Of a stretch of 13,811 bases of DNA, positions 13,605-13,811 are shown one piece after another. The number at the start of each line of letters is the position of its first letter. Position 1 is the stretch's first letter. The position numbers and the translations under genes were made by a program. Source of the stretch: Firmicutes bacterium UBA4845 (GTDB taxonomy: Bacteria; Bacillota; Clostridia; Tissierellales; Sedimentibacteraceae); assembly GCA_002399975.1 (NCBI GenBank), contig DHER01000113.1, forward strand, positions 1-13,811, in the 5' to 3' direction. Below the pieces are notes generated by a model, which saw nothing but the letters and a program-made list of their open reading frames with translations, was not told the DNA's origin and did not search any database.

Positions 13605-13623
13605 AATAATGTACGTTTTATAA
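13605..13623 (+). repeat. 19-bp direct repeat, second copy
   Basis: AATAATGTACGTTTTATAA, 61 bases after the first copy with 18 of 19 identical. Could be a paired protein-binding site or chance in A/T-rich DNA. Confidence 0.6.
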
Positions 13624-13646
13624 TCTTTTAATCTTTTTAGCGGGGG

Positions 13647-13669
13647 TGTGGGGGCAGCCAGCCCCCACA
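13647..13669. repeat. G/C-rich hairpin without T tract
   Basis: TGTGGGGGC (13647-13655) pairs perfectly with GCCCCCACA (13661-13669) around AGCCA; a further GCGGGGG run precedes it (13640-13646). Neither strand has a following T run, so it is not a standard terminator. It may be a dispersed palindromic repeat element or an end structure of one. Confidence 0.6.
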
Positions 13670-13776
13670 TATTCTTTCGATCATACTTATACTATAATAA
13701 ATACATATGATAATCAATAATATTTAATTTGTATTTGTATATATAACACAAATACAATACAAAACTAACAATGTTA

Positions 13777-13800
13777 TGGATTGTCAACTGGATTGTCAAC
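13777..13800 (+). repeat. Perfect 12-bp tandem repeat, two copies
   Basis: TGGATTGTCAAC repeated exactly twice (13777-13788 and 13789-13800). On the reverse strand each copy contains TTGACA, a consensus -35; the right copy is followed after 17 bases by TAACAT, so a leftward promoter is possible but weak. Confidence 0.6.
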
Positions 13801-13811
13801 AGTAAACTAAA

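Larger units (their letters stand above)
13448..13811. other. Gene-free tail after livF
   Basis: 364 bases with no convincing coding frame. Contains the probable liv terminator, a pair of 19-bp near-identical direct repeats, a G/C-rich hairpin standing out from A/T-rich surroundings, and a 12-bp tandem repeat at the right edge. The next gene is outside the window. Confidence 0.7.

Noticed and set aside
13640..13670. G-quadruplex
   Set aside because: Only two five-G runs lie on one strand, and a hairpin with the facing C run is far more favourable.
1..13811. CRISPR array, tRNA or rRNA genes, phage or defence genes
   Set aside because: No regularly spaced repeats of suitable length, no tRNA-like cloverleaf and no such protein families were seen.

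Overview
The window looks like chromosomal DNA from a low-G+C Firmicute (Bacillota), most likely an amino-acid-fermenting anaerobe of the Clostridia/Tissierellia type. The grounds are strongly A/T-rich intergenic DNA, AAGGAGG-type ribosome binding sites, a two-subunit iron-sulfur L-serine dehydratase, an S-layer-homology (SLH) exported protein and a Gram-positive lipoprotein-type amino-acid receptor. This placement is inference; no rRNA or marker gene is present.

Layout from left to right. (1) Bases 7-1303 hold an IS30-family insertion sequence. Its transposase, read leftward, is split into two frames by what looks like a one-base insertion. The element has imperfect ends and a perfect 17-bp direct repeat on both sides. 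(2) A rightward gene for a YitT-family membrane protein without the usual C-terminal soluble domain (1563-2267). (3) A leftward operon sdaAB-sdaAA for L-serine dehydratase (3930-2360), with a near-consensus promoter, a 17-bp palindrome in its leader and a terminator. (4) A gene-free, divergent, A/T-rich region (3931-4768). It holds two inverted clusters of DnaA-box-like 9-mers, each containing one perfect TTATCCACA, plus an unassigned strong leftward promoter and a strong leftward terminator about 400 bases apart. (5) A rightward SLH-domain exported protein (4769-7090), then alanine racemase alr (7199-8326), each followed by a clear intrinsic terminator. (6) A five-gene branched-chain/hydrophobic amino-acid ABC transporter operon, livJHMGF (8657-13447). 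It has a good promoter, a hairpin between livJ and livH, and tightly overlapping livH-livM-livG-livF junctions. (7) A gene-free tail (13448-13811) with several repeats and one unusually G/C-rich hairpin.

Together the genes suggest peptide and amino-acid metabolism. LivJHMGF would import branched-chain or related amino acids, serine dehydratase would convert L-serine to pyruvate and ammonia, Alr would supply D-alanine for peptidoglycan, and the SLH protein would be anchored on the cell wall. The genes themselves are ordinary families. The parts that most merit a second look are non-coding: the DnaA-box architecture and orphan promoter/terminator pair at 4050-4560, the long direct repeat around the IS, and the repeats at the right edge. 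I found no CRISPR array, tRNA, rRNA, phage genes or recognisable defence system, and nothing I would call a new multigene system.
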